Origin: Allopusillimonas lactea
GTDB lineage: Bacteria > Pseudomonadota > Gammaproteobacteria > Burkholderiales > Burkholderiaceae_B
Length of the DNA: 64,000 nt
Reading direction: 5' to 3'
Assembly (NCBI RefSeq): GCF_021653995.1
Contig: NZ_JAJJOZ010000003.1
Coordinates: forward strand, 372,001 to 436,000
Position numbers and translations under genes: made by a program. Below, in pieces: positions 54,582-62,594 of the stretch (position 1 is its first letter; every line of letters begins with the position of its first letter). The notes beneath the pieces are model-generated. The model searched no databases. It was not told the DNA's origin and saw only the letters and a program-made list of their open reading frames with translations.

Positions 54582-55742
54582 ATGGACAACGTGGCCGGCT
54601 CTGCGCTTCCTGATCCCCAAGATCCCGACATTCACTGGATGCGGCAGGCGCTGGCGCTTGCCGAGCGTGTGCTTTACCTGACTGCGCCCAATCCCCGGGT
54701 TGGATGCGTGATTGTGCGCGACGGCCAGTTGCTGGCCTCGGGTGCCACGCAGCGTGCGGGCGGCCCGCACGCCGAAGTCATGGCCTTGCGCCAAGCGGCC
54801 GAACACGGCCGCGAGGTGAAGGGCGCCACGGTTTATGTTTCGCTGGAGCCATGCAGCCACTACGGCCGCACGCCGCCTTGCGTCGACGCACTGATCAAGG
54901 CGCAGCCAGCTCGTGTCGTGGTGGCCATGCGCGATCCTAACCCCTTGGTTGCGGGGCGAGGCCTGGCCAAGCTGCGTGCGGCGGGCATCGACGTGCGTGT
55001 GGGCGTCTGCGCCGATGAAGCGCTGGCGCTCAACCCTGGCTTTGTTTCGCGCATGACGCGTGGCATACCCTGGCTGTGGTTGAAGTTGGCCGGCACGCTG
55101 GACGGCCGCATTGCCCTGCCTAACGGCGCCTCGCAGTGGATTACCGGAGAAGCCGCCCGCGCCGACGGGCACCACTGGCGCGCCCGTAGTTGTGTGGTGC
55201 TCACGGGTTCCGGTACTGTGCTGGCCGACAACCCACGCATGAACGTGCGTCATGTCCACACCCAGCGCCCACCCATCAAGGCTGTGGTCGATACGCGTTT
55301 CGAGATCGACGAACAGGCGCGCCTGTTCGATGGCTCGCGTGTGTGGATCTTCACCTGCCGTCCCGATGTCGCCAAGGCCGAACGCATGCGTGCCCGCAAT
55401 ACTGAAGTCATTGAAATGCCTTGCCTGAATGGCCGCGTAGACCTGGCTGCCATGATGCGCTGGATGGGCGAACACGATATCAACGAGGTGCATGCCGAAG
55501 CCGGTGCGCGCCTGAGCGGCGCCCTGCTTCAGGCAGGTTGCGTGGACGAGCTGTTGATCTACATGGCACCCATGCTGATCGGCCCCGGCCTGGGCCTGGT
55601 GCGCCTGCCCGAGCTCGAAGACCTTGCCCAGGCACACCGATTCGCGTTCACCGAGGTTACCCCACTGGGTGAAGACCTGCGCATCCGCGCCCGTATCCAA
55701 CCCTTGTCCCCAGACGCGGTAAACGCAGCGGAGCAAAAATAA
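54582..55742 (+). CDS. ribD: bifunctional diaminohydroxyphosphoribosylaminopyrimidine deaminase / reductase
   Basis: RibD performs two successive riboflavin steps. The N-terminal deaminase has the zinc site HAEVMAL and PCSHYGRTPPC; the C-terminal reductase (about 155-375) starts with WLWLKLAGTLDGRIA and includes HAEAGARLSGALL. The 386-residue length is usual. I prefer the ATG at 54582; a TTG at 54573 overlapping the nrdR stop is in frame. No FMN riboswitch is seen upstream. Confidence 0.95.
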   Translation: MDNVAGSALPDPQDPDIHWMRQALALAERVLYLTAPNPRVGCVIVRDGQLLASGATQRAGGPHAEVMALRQAAEHGREVKGATVYVSLEPCSHYGRTPPCVDALIKAQPARVVVAMRDPNPLVAGRGLAKLRAAGIDVRVGVCADEALALNPGFVSRMTRGIPWLWLKLAGTLDGRIALPNGASQWITGEAARADGHHWRARSCVVLTGSGTVLADNPRMNVRHVHTQRPPIKAVVDTRFEIDEQARLFDGSRVWIFTCRPDVAKAERMRARNTEVIEMPCLNGRVDLAAMMRWMGEHDINEVHAEAGARLSGALLQAGCVDELLIYMAPMLIGPGLGLVRLPELEDLAQAHRFAFTEVTPLGEDLRIRARIQPLSPDAVNAAEQK

Positions 55743-55792
55743 TTCTGCTAGAATAGCGGACTTGCCCATAGCTGCGAGCTATGGAAAAAGCA

Positions 55793-55883
55793 GGACAGGT
55801 GGCCGAGCGGTTGAAGGCGCACGCCTGGAAAGCGTGTATACGTGAATAGCGTATCGGGGGTTCGAATCCCCCTCTGTCCGCCA
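55793..55883 (+). tRNA. tRNA-Ser (anticodon GGA)
   Basis: A full class II tRNA: acceptor GGACAGG pairs with TCTGTCC, D-arm GGCCGAGCGGTTGAAGGC, anticodon stem CACGC/GCGTG around loop CTGGAAA (anticodon GGA at 55827-55829), long variable arm TATACG-TGAATA-GCGTAT, T-arm GGGGGTTCGAATCCCCC, discriminator G and encoded CCA. It reads UCC and UCU codons. A TAGAAT -10-like hexamer lies at 55749-55754. Confidence 0.97.
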
Positions 55884-55897
55884 GGGATTCAATAAAC

Positions 55898-55925
55898 AAG
55901 CGCCTTTCGGGGCGCTTTGTTGTTT
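55898..55925 (+). terminator. intrinsic terminator after tRNA-Ser
   Basis: AAGCGCC, loop TTTCGG, GGCGCTTT, followed by GTTGTTT. It begins 15 bases after the CCA end. Confidence 0.8.
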
Positions 55926-55957
55926 CTACCCACCACTTTACGGCTCTACCCCGTTTC

Positions 55958-56044
55958 GCTCTTCCCCATTTTCGGGGGATCAGCGCATTCATCAGACACG
56001 GTTAATCGGCTCTTCCCCATTTTCGGGGAGGGCAGCGCATTCAT
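55958..56044. repeat. two-copy 51-bp-spaced direct repeat after tRNA-Ser
   Basis: GCTCTTCCCCATTTTCGGGG followed by a few variable bases and CAGCGCATTCAT occurs at 55958-55992 and 56009-56044. Each copy also contains a CCCC-ATTTT-CGGGG stem. It lies in the 250-base gap before the small lipoprotein gene. Copy offset is 51 bases. Confidence 0.8.
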
Positions 56045-56136
56045 AAGGCACAGTCGGTGTGGAAGCAACGGCCCGCTGATGCTGGCTGCCCGAGTCTGGT
56101 ATAAAAAGAGCTATTAAAACTATTCGGGGCAGGGGA

Positions 56137-56415
56137 ATGTCGATCCAATCGTTTAGCCGGTGGGGCGTGGCGTTGTTTGCGGTTGCGCTGGTGTCGGGGT
56201 GTTCGCTGTTTGGCGGTGGCAAGAAAGGCGAACAGCACACCGAGGGAAAGGCGGCAACGCAAGCTTCCGTCCGTAGCGACGAGTGTCGCGGCAATCGTCG
56301 CAAATGCATTTATGAAGGCAACTACGAGGCGGGCGAGGAAGCCTACGCGGAGCAGGAGGCGCGACGCCTGAACCAGGCGCAATTGGCCAAACTGCGGCGC
56401 CGCGCCGGCAGGTAG
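56137..56415 (+). CDS. small hypothetical lipoprotein
   Basis: A 92-residue protein. Residues 1-21 form a signal peptide ending in LVSGC (lipobox, C22), followed by a Gly/Lys linker and a highly charged C-terminal half. That half has two cysteines in DECRGNRRKCIYEGNYEAGEEA and a likely helix (about 66-90, AYAEQEARRLNQAQLAKLRRR). The short repeat CRGNRRKCIYEGNYE suggests a disulfide-linked turn. Family not recognised. It stands alone. Confidence 0.72.
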   Translation: MSIQSFSRWGVALFAVALVSGCSLFGGGKKGEQHTEGKAATQASVRSDECRGNRRKCIYEGNYEAGEEAYAEQEARRLNQAQLAKLRRRAGR

Positions 56416-56527
56416 CCAGGCCCGCCGCGGCAGCGGCTTTCAATGATGTCAAACGCGATGGGCGCTGTTGTGTGTCCGGCCGGCGCGGGCCAATAGCTCC
56501 CCGGTGTGATGATGGGGGCCGTCGTGC

Positions 56528-58150
56528 TCAGGGTAGTGATGTGTTAGCTCTGCCGGCGGCTGTCTGGTTTGAATTGCCAGCGTCACATGCCTGCGTGGGA
56601 GGCAGGATGCCCCAGCTTATCTTGATCATGGGGCTGCGCTCAGACGACCAGCGCACCGATAGCTCGCCTTTTTCGGTTGTGCGCGCGTACAGTTGCTCCA
56701 GCTGTGGCGACAGATAACCCCGGGGTTCGGTGCTGTAGGCAACCAGGGCGCCGCAATGCAAGGCGCTCGCGGGGTTGAGCCAGGGGGCGTGCTGGTAGTC
56801 GGCGTCAAGAAATACATCCACGTCGCGCCCTGCATGTACGGCAATATTGCCGCCCAACCACATGTCGGATGCCACGATTTGCAAGGGTACGCCTGGTTCG
56901 TGCTGTTGCCACACAGCCTGCATGGCCCGCGATACAGCGAGCCCAGGGTAGGTGGAACGCGAGGGTTTGCCCAGGTGCCATGCGATAGGGCCGCGCGCCA
57001 GGCCATAGCCCACCGCGATACAGACCTGCAATACGATGACTGTAATCAACGTGGCGCGCAGCACGGCGCCGTCTTCGCCCCGCAGCCACCAAAAAGCATA
57101 AAAACCGAAAAGAATGAAAAAGGTGGTCGCCCACGATGCCTCGAGGTTGGTGCCAAGGATGATCGAGATGACCACGGTGGACAGCAGCGGCGCCAGCCCT
57201 ACCCACAGCACAAATGAACGATCCCATGTGGACAGGGCGCTGGCCCAGGTAGGTTGCGCGCCCACCGTTGCGGAGGTTACGGGGTGGGCCTTGCGGCGTA
57301 CGTGCCGCGCCAGAATTGCCACTGCGATAACCATGGGTGCCAGGCGCAGCAGTTGGTCGATCAGGAAATTACCGATGCTCTTCAGCGCGCTCAGGCGCGA
57401 GACTGAGACAATCGATTCATCGGCGTACAGGATGGGTGCGAAATCGTGCTGCGCCAGCCAGTACAGATGCGGCGAGAAGACCAGCAGGCCGATGAGGGTA
57501 GCGATGGCGACGCCTTGGATCGTTGCGCTGCTCACCTCCCGGCGCCGGTGCAGCAGGAATATCGCAAAGGCCGCGAATTGGATCACTGCACTGTATTTGG
57601 TGAGTAGTGCCAAGCCTGACACCAGGCCCAGCGCCATCCACGCTCGGGTGCGGCCGGTACGCAATGCACGGTGAAACAGCCACGCTGCGGCCGCCAAGGG
57701 CGCCAATTGCACGGTGTTGTGGTTGAAAATGGTGCCGCGCATGCCGAAATAGGCGATTGTCGATAGCAACAGCACGGCGCTCAGCGAGCGTGGCGGCGTT
57801 GTGAATTCACAGCCTAGCTTCCAGATGAACCACAGGGCCAGCGCCGAACACAACTGGCCTACGAAAAACGGCAGCCAGATTGGGCGGCCGAATATCTGCG
57901 TGGCCGCATACATGATCCAAGAGGGCAGCGGCGGGTGCTTGCTGTAGCCCAGTTCAAGGCTGGACGCCCAGATCAGCTCCTCCATACCGTCGCGGTCGGG
58001 CGCCGAGTGGCTCAGGCCTACCGCCAGCGTCCAGAGGGTAACCATGCCCAGCAGCAGGAGCAACACGGTGGCGTTGCCCACCCCTTGGGGCGTGAACAGC
58101 CCGTGCGGCAAACGAGGGTGCGCGTCAGTGGTGGTGGATGAGGACGACAT
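56528..58150 (-). CDS. ArnT-like glycosyltransferase family 39 membrane protein
   Basis: A 540-residue polytopic protein with about 11-12 hydrophobic helices. Near the N terminus it has SAPDRDGMEELIWASSLELGYSKHPPLPSW, the acidic first-loop region of GT39/ArnT enzymes that use a polyprenyl-phosphate sugar. A large periplasmic C-terminal domain follows (about 400-540). A sugar transfer onto lipid or protein in the periplasm is expected; donor and acceptor are unknown. It stands apart from the accC gene upstream by 210 bases with no visible operon link. Confidence 0.85.
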   Translation of the reverse strand: MSSSSTTTDAHPRLPHGLFTPQGVGNATVLLLLLGMVTLWTLAVGLSHSAPDRDGMEELIWASSLELGYSKHPPLPSWIMYAATQIFGRPIWLPFFVGQLCSALALWFIWKLGCEFTTPPRSLSAVLLLSTIAYFGMRGTIFNHNTVQLAPLAAAAWLFHRALRTGRTRAWMALGLVSGLALLTKYSAVIQFAAFAIFLLHRRREVSSATIQGVAIATLIGLLVFSPHLYWLAQHDFAPILYADESIVSVSRLSALKSIGNFLIDQLLRLAPMVIAVAILARHVRRKAHPVTSATVGAQPTWASALSTWDRSFVLWVGLAPLLSTVVISIILGTNLEASWATTFFILFGFYAFWWLRGEDGAVLRATLITVIVLQVCIAVGYGLARGPIAWHLGKPSRSTYPGLAVSRAMQAVWQQHEPGVPLQIVASDMWLGGNIAVHAGRDVDVFLDADYQHAPWLNPASALHCGALVAYSTEPRGYLSPQLEQLYARTTEKGELSVRWSSERSPMIKISWGILPPTQACDAGNSNQTAAGRANTSLP

Positions 58151-58360
58151 GCTGCGGTTGCAACCCCGGAACGAAAAGCCCAGTCTTTCTGTATGTACGC
58201 TGCGCCTCTGGAAAGACCTTCACAGAAACTGGCGGCGCAAACACGCGATACGGCCGTCGCCACCTGTGTGCGGCTGGCCGGTGTGTGTATTGGCAGTTCG
58301 TGAGTTTACGCGATGCGGCTTGTCGTGAGTGAGTATGCAGGGGCGTCTTATCAGACGTAT

Positions 58361-59731
58361 TTACGCGGGCAGTGTTGCGCCCTTGGCCGGCATGTTGCGC
58401 GCCATGACGTTCGGCACCAGTCCCGTATGCACATCGCCTGACTGAAACGCGTCGGATTCCAGCAGAATACGCAGCGCATCCAAATTGGTTTTTACACCTT
58501 CGATTTCGAACGTATTCACTGCGTCGAGCAGCCGGGTGATCGCGTCTGCGCGGCTGGTGCCGTGGGCGATTAGCTTGGCAAGCATGGGATCGTAGTAAGG
58601 GGTCACCTGCTGCCCTTGCGCATAGCCGGTTTCGACGCGGATATGCTGAGGCGGACGGAATAGCTTGAGCGTACCCGAGGAAGGCAGGAACCGGCGCGAA
58701 TCTTCCGCATAAACACGGGCCTCGATAGCGTGGCCTGCCGCCGTGATGTCTTTCGGCAGGATGTCGTCAAGCGCCATGCCCGCTGCGCTGCGTATTTGGG
58801 CATGCACGAGATCCACGCCGGTGATGGCTTCGGTCACGCCATGCTCAACCTGCAGGCGCGTGTTCATCTCCAGAAAATGAAAATCGCCGCCCGGGCTCAT
58901 CAAGGTTTCAACAGTGCCGATATTGTCGTAGCCTAGCCCGGCGAACGTGGCGGCCAAGTGCGTGGCTAGCGCATCAACCTTGCTGTGGTCGGCCATCGGG
59001 GCGCGGGCTTCTTCGATGATCTTCTGGTGACGGCGCTGCAGCGAGCAGTCGCGGTCGAACAGATGGCGCACGTTGCCATGACGGTCGCCAAGCAGTTGGA
59101 ACTCGATGTGGCGTGGCCGTTGAAGATAATGCTCGAGATAGATCTCTGCGTTTGAAAAGCCACGCATCGCCAGCGAACTGGCTTTCTCCGCCATGGCTTC
59201 CAGTTCGCCCGCATTGCTGGCTACCAGCATCCCGATGCCGCCCCCACCTGCCGCTGGTTTAATCAGCACGGGGTAGCCGATTTCTTCAGCATAGGCTCTC
59301 ATCAAGGCCGGATCCCCATTCAGGATCGGCGACCCTTTGCCGACTGGTAGGCCATGCTTGCGCGCCAGTTCGCGCGCTCGGGTTTTGTGGCCCATGGCAT
59401 CGATCCAGGTTGCGGAGGGGCCAATGAATACGGCACCGGCGGCGCTTACCCGCCGCGCAAAGTTTGCGTTCTCTGATAGAAAGCCGTAGCCGGGATGCAG
59501 GCCGTCAGCCCCGGTGCGCTTGATCAGATCGACAAGCGTATCCTGGTTCAGGTAACTGTCTCTAGCCGCGGCGGGACCAATGGCGTAGGCTTCATCCGCC
59601 TGCTCAAGATACGGAGCGCCAATGTCAGCCTCTGAGTATACGGCTACCGACCGGATGCCCAGCTCACGCAGGGCTCGGATCACGCGGCTGGCGATCGCCC
59701 CGCGGTTGGCGATGATTATTTTATGGAACAT
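58361..59731 (-). CDS. acyl-CoA carboxylase biotin carboxylase subunit (second AccC paralogue)
   Basis: A 456-residue biotin carboxylase. It starts MFHKIIIANRGAIASRVIRAL, has the ATP-grasp loop AAGGGGIGM, FLEMNTRLQVEHGVTEAITG and the C-terminal domain HAIEARVYAEDSRRFLPSSG. It has no fused carrier domain, so it depends on a separate carrier, probably the 74-residue protein at 62.4 kb. It lies 33 bases after the CoA-transferase gene. Differences from the housekeeping AccC at 11.9 kb (GAIAS for GEIAL at the N terminus) support a catabolic role. Confidence 0.9.
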   Translation of the reverse strand: MFHKIIIANRGAIASRVIRALRELGIRSVAVYSEADIGAPYLEQADEAYAIGPAAARDSYLNQDTLVDLIKRTGADGLHPGYGFLSENANFARRVSAAGAVFIGPSATWIDAMGHKTRARELARKHGLPVGKGSPILNGDPALMRAYAEEIGYPVLIKPAAGGGGIGMLVASNAGELEAMAEKASSLAMRGFSNAEIYLEHYLQRPRHIEFQLLGDRHGNVRHLFDRDCSLQRRHQKIIEEARAPMADHSKVDALATHLAATFAGLGYDNIGTVETLMSPGGDFHFLEMNTRLQVEHGVTEAITGVDLVHAQIRSAAGMALDDILPKDITAAGHAIEARVYAEDSRRFLPSSGTLKLFRPPQHIRVETGYAQGQQVTPYYDPMLAKLIAHGTSRADAITRLLDAVNTFEIEGVKTNLDALRILLESDAFQSGDVHTGLVPNVMARNMPAKGATLPA

Positions 59732-59764
59732 GTATCTTCCCTTGGTTGACGCTTTGGCGATGTA

Positions 59765-61030
59765 CTAACTGGCGGTGACGGCGCCCGCCGGGTTTGCGGC
59801 GTTGGACGTCTCACGTATGGCTCCACTCTCGAGCAGTGCGTCGATATCCGCGTTGGAGTAGCCTGCGACACTGGCCAGTATCTGTCGCGTGTCGCGGCCG
59901 ATGGGGCCGCCGGCACACCGCAGTGCACCGGGCGTGTCGGAAAGTTTCGGTACAACGCCAGCGACTTTCACGGTGCCCAGTTTCTCGTGGGGCACATCGA
60001 CGAGCATGTCTCGCGCCTTGAAGTGGGCGTCGCCAAAAATGTCTTTCATGGTGAATATGCGGGTTGCGGGCACAGCGGCTGTGGATAGCGCAGCTTCCAG
60101 CTGCTCCAATGTGTGCGAGGTAGTCCAGTTTGAAATCAGGGCGTCCAGCGCAGCCTCGTTGGCGGCTCGCCCACGAGCATCGCCAAATCTGGGGTCGTCG
60201 GCGAGTTCGGGTGTGCCCATGGCGCCGAGCAGTCGTTGGAAGACGGCATCAGCCATGGCGGTGATGTGTATGAAATCGCCGTCGCCGGTGGGGTACAAGT
60301 TGTTGGGTGTGCTATCAGGAAGCCTGGACCCCGCCCGACCGGCGATCACACCCAGCTTGTCGAATGCGGGGACATGCGGCTCCATCATGCTGAAGGCGCA
60401 TTCGTATAACGCGGCATCGATATATTGGCCCTTGCCGGTGGTTTGCCGGGCAAGGACTGCCATGAGGACGCCAAATGCGGCATACAGGCCGGTGAGGCAG
60501 TCGGTGAGGGAAACTGCCGCGCGGCTGGGTGGGCGATCCGGGTCGCCGGTTACGTGGCGCAGGCCGCTGACCGCTTCACCGATCACCCCATAGCCGGGGC
60601 GCTGGCTGTACGGGCCGTTCTGGCCGAACCCGCTTATGCGCGCCATGATGATGCGTGGGTTGAGCGCCGAGAGCGCGTCATAGCCAAGATTCCATTTTTC
60701 AAGCCCGCCTGGTCGGAAGTTTTCGATTACAACGTCGCACTCTTTCACAAGCCTGCGGACGATATTCTGCCCCGCGTCAGTCCGCAGATCGACAGCAATG
60801 AGAGATTTGTTTCGCAGGATGCTGGCGGCGTAAAGAGACTGGTTTTCGTGCTGCTTGCCCATGGTGCGAACAGGGTCGCCGGTGAGCGGCTCGATCTTGA
60901 TGACCTCTGCACCGAAGTCGGCCAACAGACGCCCGCAGAACGGGCCTGCCACCGTGGATCCCAGTTCGAGTACGCGATAGCCGCTCAACGGGCCGTTGTG
61001 CAGGGGATGGGGGTTTTGAACGTCTGTCAT
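59765..61030 (-). CDS. CaiB/BaiF family (class III) CoA transferase
   Basis: A 421-residue class III CoA transferase. It shows LSGYRVLELGSTVAGPFCGRLLADFGAEVIKIE, ENFRPGGLEKWNLGYDAL with the expected catalytic aspartate region, and SAVAP-like TPNNLYPTGDGDFIHITA. Such enzymes move CoA between an acyl-CoA and a free carboxylic acid, often succinyl-CoA to substrate. It is the first gene after the control region, divergent from the Bug receptor, so activation of the imported acid is the likely job. Confidence 0.92.
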   Translation of the reverse strand: MTDVQNPHPLHNGPLSGYRVLELGSTVAGPFCGRLLADFGAEVIKIEPLTGDPVRTMGKQHENQSLYAASILRNKSLIAVDLRTDAGQNIVRRLVKECDVVIENFRPGGLEKWNLGYDALSALNPRIIMARISGFGQNGPYSQRPGYGVIGEAVSGLRHVTGDPDRPPSRAAVSLTDCLTGLYAAFGVLMAVLARQTTGKGQYIDAALYECAFSMMEPHVPAFDKLGVIAGRAGSRLPDSTPNNLYPTGDGDFIHITAMADAVFQRLLGAMGTPELADDPRFGDARGRAANEAALDALISNWTTSHTLEQLEAALSTAAVPATRIFTMKDIFGDAHFKARDMLVDVPHEKLGTVKVAGVVPKLSDTPGALRCAGGPIGRDTRQILASVAGYSNADIDALLESGAIRETSNAANPAGAVTAS

Positions 61031-61085
61031 GGCTCACTCACGGTAATAAATAATCGTGTTTGCGCACGAGATTTATGCTTTACAG

Positions 61086-61125
61086 AACTATAAACAATAG
61101 TTGACTATTTAGGCAACTATAAACA
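61086..61125. promoter_or_regulatory. operator cluster over the caiB-accC promoter
   Basis: AACTATAAACA occurs at 61086-61096 and 61115-61125. The first copy forms AACTAT-AAACA-ATAGTT (61086-61102); ATAGTTG and CAACTAT (61097-61120) form a second inverted pair with a 10-base spacer. On the minus strand TTGCCT (61116-61111), 18-base spacer and TATAGT (61092-61087) make a promoter lying inside these repeats. The controlling protein is not encoded in the window. Confidence 0.55.
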
Positions 61126-61291
61126 CGATAAGCCACGGAGATGGCTTGGTGAGTGATCTGATGAACACGGTAATCACTAGATATAGCGATGATTTTTGCG
61201 ATGCGGCGCGCACAGGAGTTTCATAGGGAAAGATGGCTTCGTGTCTGTTTTAAGTATAGATTTTCAATCTCTATATAAACCATCTAAATGG

Positions 61292-61307
61292 TCAACTAAA
61301 AAGTTGA
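61292..61307. promoter_or_regulatory. inverted repeat before the Bug receptor gene
   Basis: TCAACT-AAAA-AGTTGA is a perfect 6-bp inverted repeat 53 bases before the ATG, just upstream of a TATGAT -10-like hexamer (61311-61316). CAACT/AGTTG half-sites recall those over the divergent promoter. The rest of the 330-base divergent region (61126-61290) is AT-rich with no gene seen. Confidence 0.5.
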
Positions 61308-61360
61308 GTTTATGATTGAGGTGGGATACTATGGCCAAACATCAACATAAGGAGACAACC

Positions 61361-62326
61361 ATGATCTCGCGCGCTATCGTCGCTGCTGCGGCATTGGCAT
61401 GCTGTTGGGCCACACCGTCACTCGCAAAGGGCTATCCCAGCGAGCCCATCAAAATGTACGTCGGGTTTTCCGCTGGCAGTGCTACCGATATCGTGGCGCG
61501 GGTCGTTGCAGACCACTTGGGCAAGCGCCTGGGTCAGCCTATCGTTGTCGAGAACAAGGTTGGCGCTGGCGGATCGATCGCCGCACAAGATACCGCCAGG
61601 GCCAAGCCCAATGGCTATACGTTGCTTACAGTTTCCAGCGCCATTGCGGTCAACCCCGCCGTGTACAAGAGCGCGGCGGAAGTGGCCGGGCAGTTGCAGC
61701 CCATTGCACTTGTCGGCTATCTGCCTACGGTGCTCATGGTGTCCAACAAGGCAGGGATCGGCAGCATGGGCGACTTGATCAAGTTCGCACATCAGCATCC
61801 CGGCAAAGTCAATTTCGGCAGCTCGGGTATCGGCGGCTCCACGCATATGGCGATGGAGGCATTCAGTGTCACCACCGGCTCAAAGATGACGCACGTTCCC
61901 TACAAAGGTAATGGGCAGGCAAGCACCGCTGTCATGGCGGGCGAGATCGATGTGTTGATGGACACATTGCTGCTTGCGGCGCCTGTTATTGGCAGCAAGC
62001 GCGCTGTGGGCTTGGCGGTAACTGGCGAACAGCGGTCCGACCTGATCCCGGATGTCCCCACGTTCGCCGAAGCGGGTGTTCCTGGCTACAACCGCAGCCT
62101 GTTTTTTGGTGTGATGGGCCCTGCCGGGATGCCTGCGGACGTCGTTGAGAAGCTGAATCATGAAATCAACGAAACACTGAAGAATCCCGAGGTTAAGACC
62201 AAACTGGCACGTAGCGGCGGCTTGACGCTCGCCAATCTGTCAGTCAAAGAGTTCGAAAAAATCTTCAAAGAGGAAGTCGAGACCTGGAAGAAGGTAGGCG
62301 CCTCGGCCAACATCAAACCACAGTGA
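61361..62326 (+). CDS. Bug-family tripartite tricarboxylate transporter solute receptor
   Basis: A 321-residue periplasmic binding protein of the TctC/Bug family, which is greatly expanded in Alcaligenaceae. The signal peptide MISRAIVAAAALACCWATPSLA is cut after SLA. Typical stretches are YPSEPIKMYVGFSAGSATDIVAR, GQPIVVENKVGAGGSIAAQ and the late PDVPTFAEAGVPGY. AAGGAG lies 7 bases before the ATG at 61361. No TctA or TctB permease is near. It likely captures the acid handled by the carboxylase genes. Confidence 0.93.
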   Translation: MISRAIVAAAALACCWATPSLAKGYPSEPIKMYVGFSAGSATDIVARVVADHLGKRLGQPIVVENKVGAGGSIAAQDTARAKPNGYTLLTVSSAIAVNPAVYKSAAEVAGQLQPIALVGYLPTVLMVSNKAGIGSMGDLIKFAHQHPGKVNFGSSGIGGSTHMAMEAFSVTTGSKMTHVPYKGNGQASTAVMAGEIDVLMDTLLLAAPVIGSKRAVGLAVTGEQRSDLIPDVPTFAEAGVPGYNRSLFFGVMGPAGMPADVVEKLNHEINETLKNPEVKTKLARSGGLTLANLSVKEFEKIFKEEVETWKKVGASANIKPQ

Positions 62327-62369
62327 GTGCGTTGTTCAGCGCTGCGTTTACATGCTGCAAGGAAATGCC

Positions 62370-62594
62370 ATGAGTATTGAGGTCAAGTCTGAAGTTGTAG
62401 GGTCCGTCTGGAAAATCCAGTGCAAAGTCGGCCAGCGTGTCAGTGAAGGTGAGGAGCTGGTTATTCTCGAATCCATGAAAATGGAAATTCCGCTTGAGGC
62501 CGAAGCGTCAGGCGTGATCGACGCCATTCACGTGCAGGAAGGCCAGTCGGTGGAGGAGGGGCAGCTTGTCGTCACGATTGTGGGAGACAACTGA
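62370..62594 (+). CDS. minimal biotin carboxyl carrier protein, 74 residues
   Basis: A lone biotinyl domain of 74 residues with ESMKMEIP (biotin lysine K37) and the hammerhead pattern SGVIDAIHVQEGQSVEEGQLV. It lacks the N-terminal and linker parts of AccB. The ATG at 62370 has AAGGA 6 bases upstream. Its stop overlaps the start of the carboxyltransferase (TGATG), so the two are translationally coupled. It is expected to shuttle carboxylate between the biotin carboxylase at 58.4 kb and the carboxyltransferase. Confidence 0.93.
   Translation: MSIEVKSEVVGSVWKIQCKVGQRVSEGEELVILESMKMEIPLEAEASGVIDAIHVQEGQSVEEGQLVVTIVGDN

Noticed and set aside
54115..54600. FMN riboswitch before ribD
   Set aside because: ribD starts 5 bases after nrdR with no room for the structured leader.
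55793..55992. tRNA-Ser as an integration (att) site
   Set aside because: No copy of the tRNA 3' end is found downstream in the window, and no integrase or foreign gene block follows.
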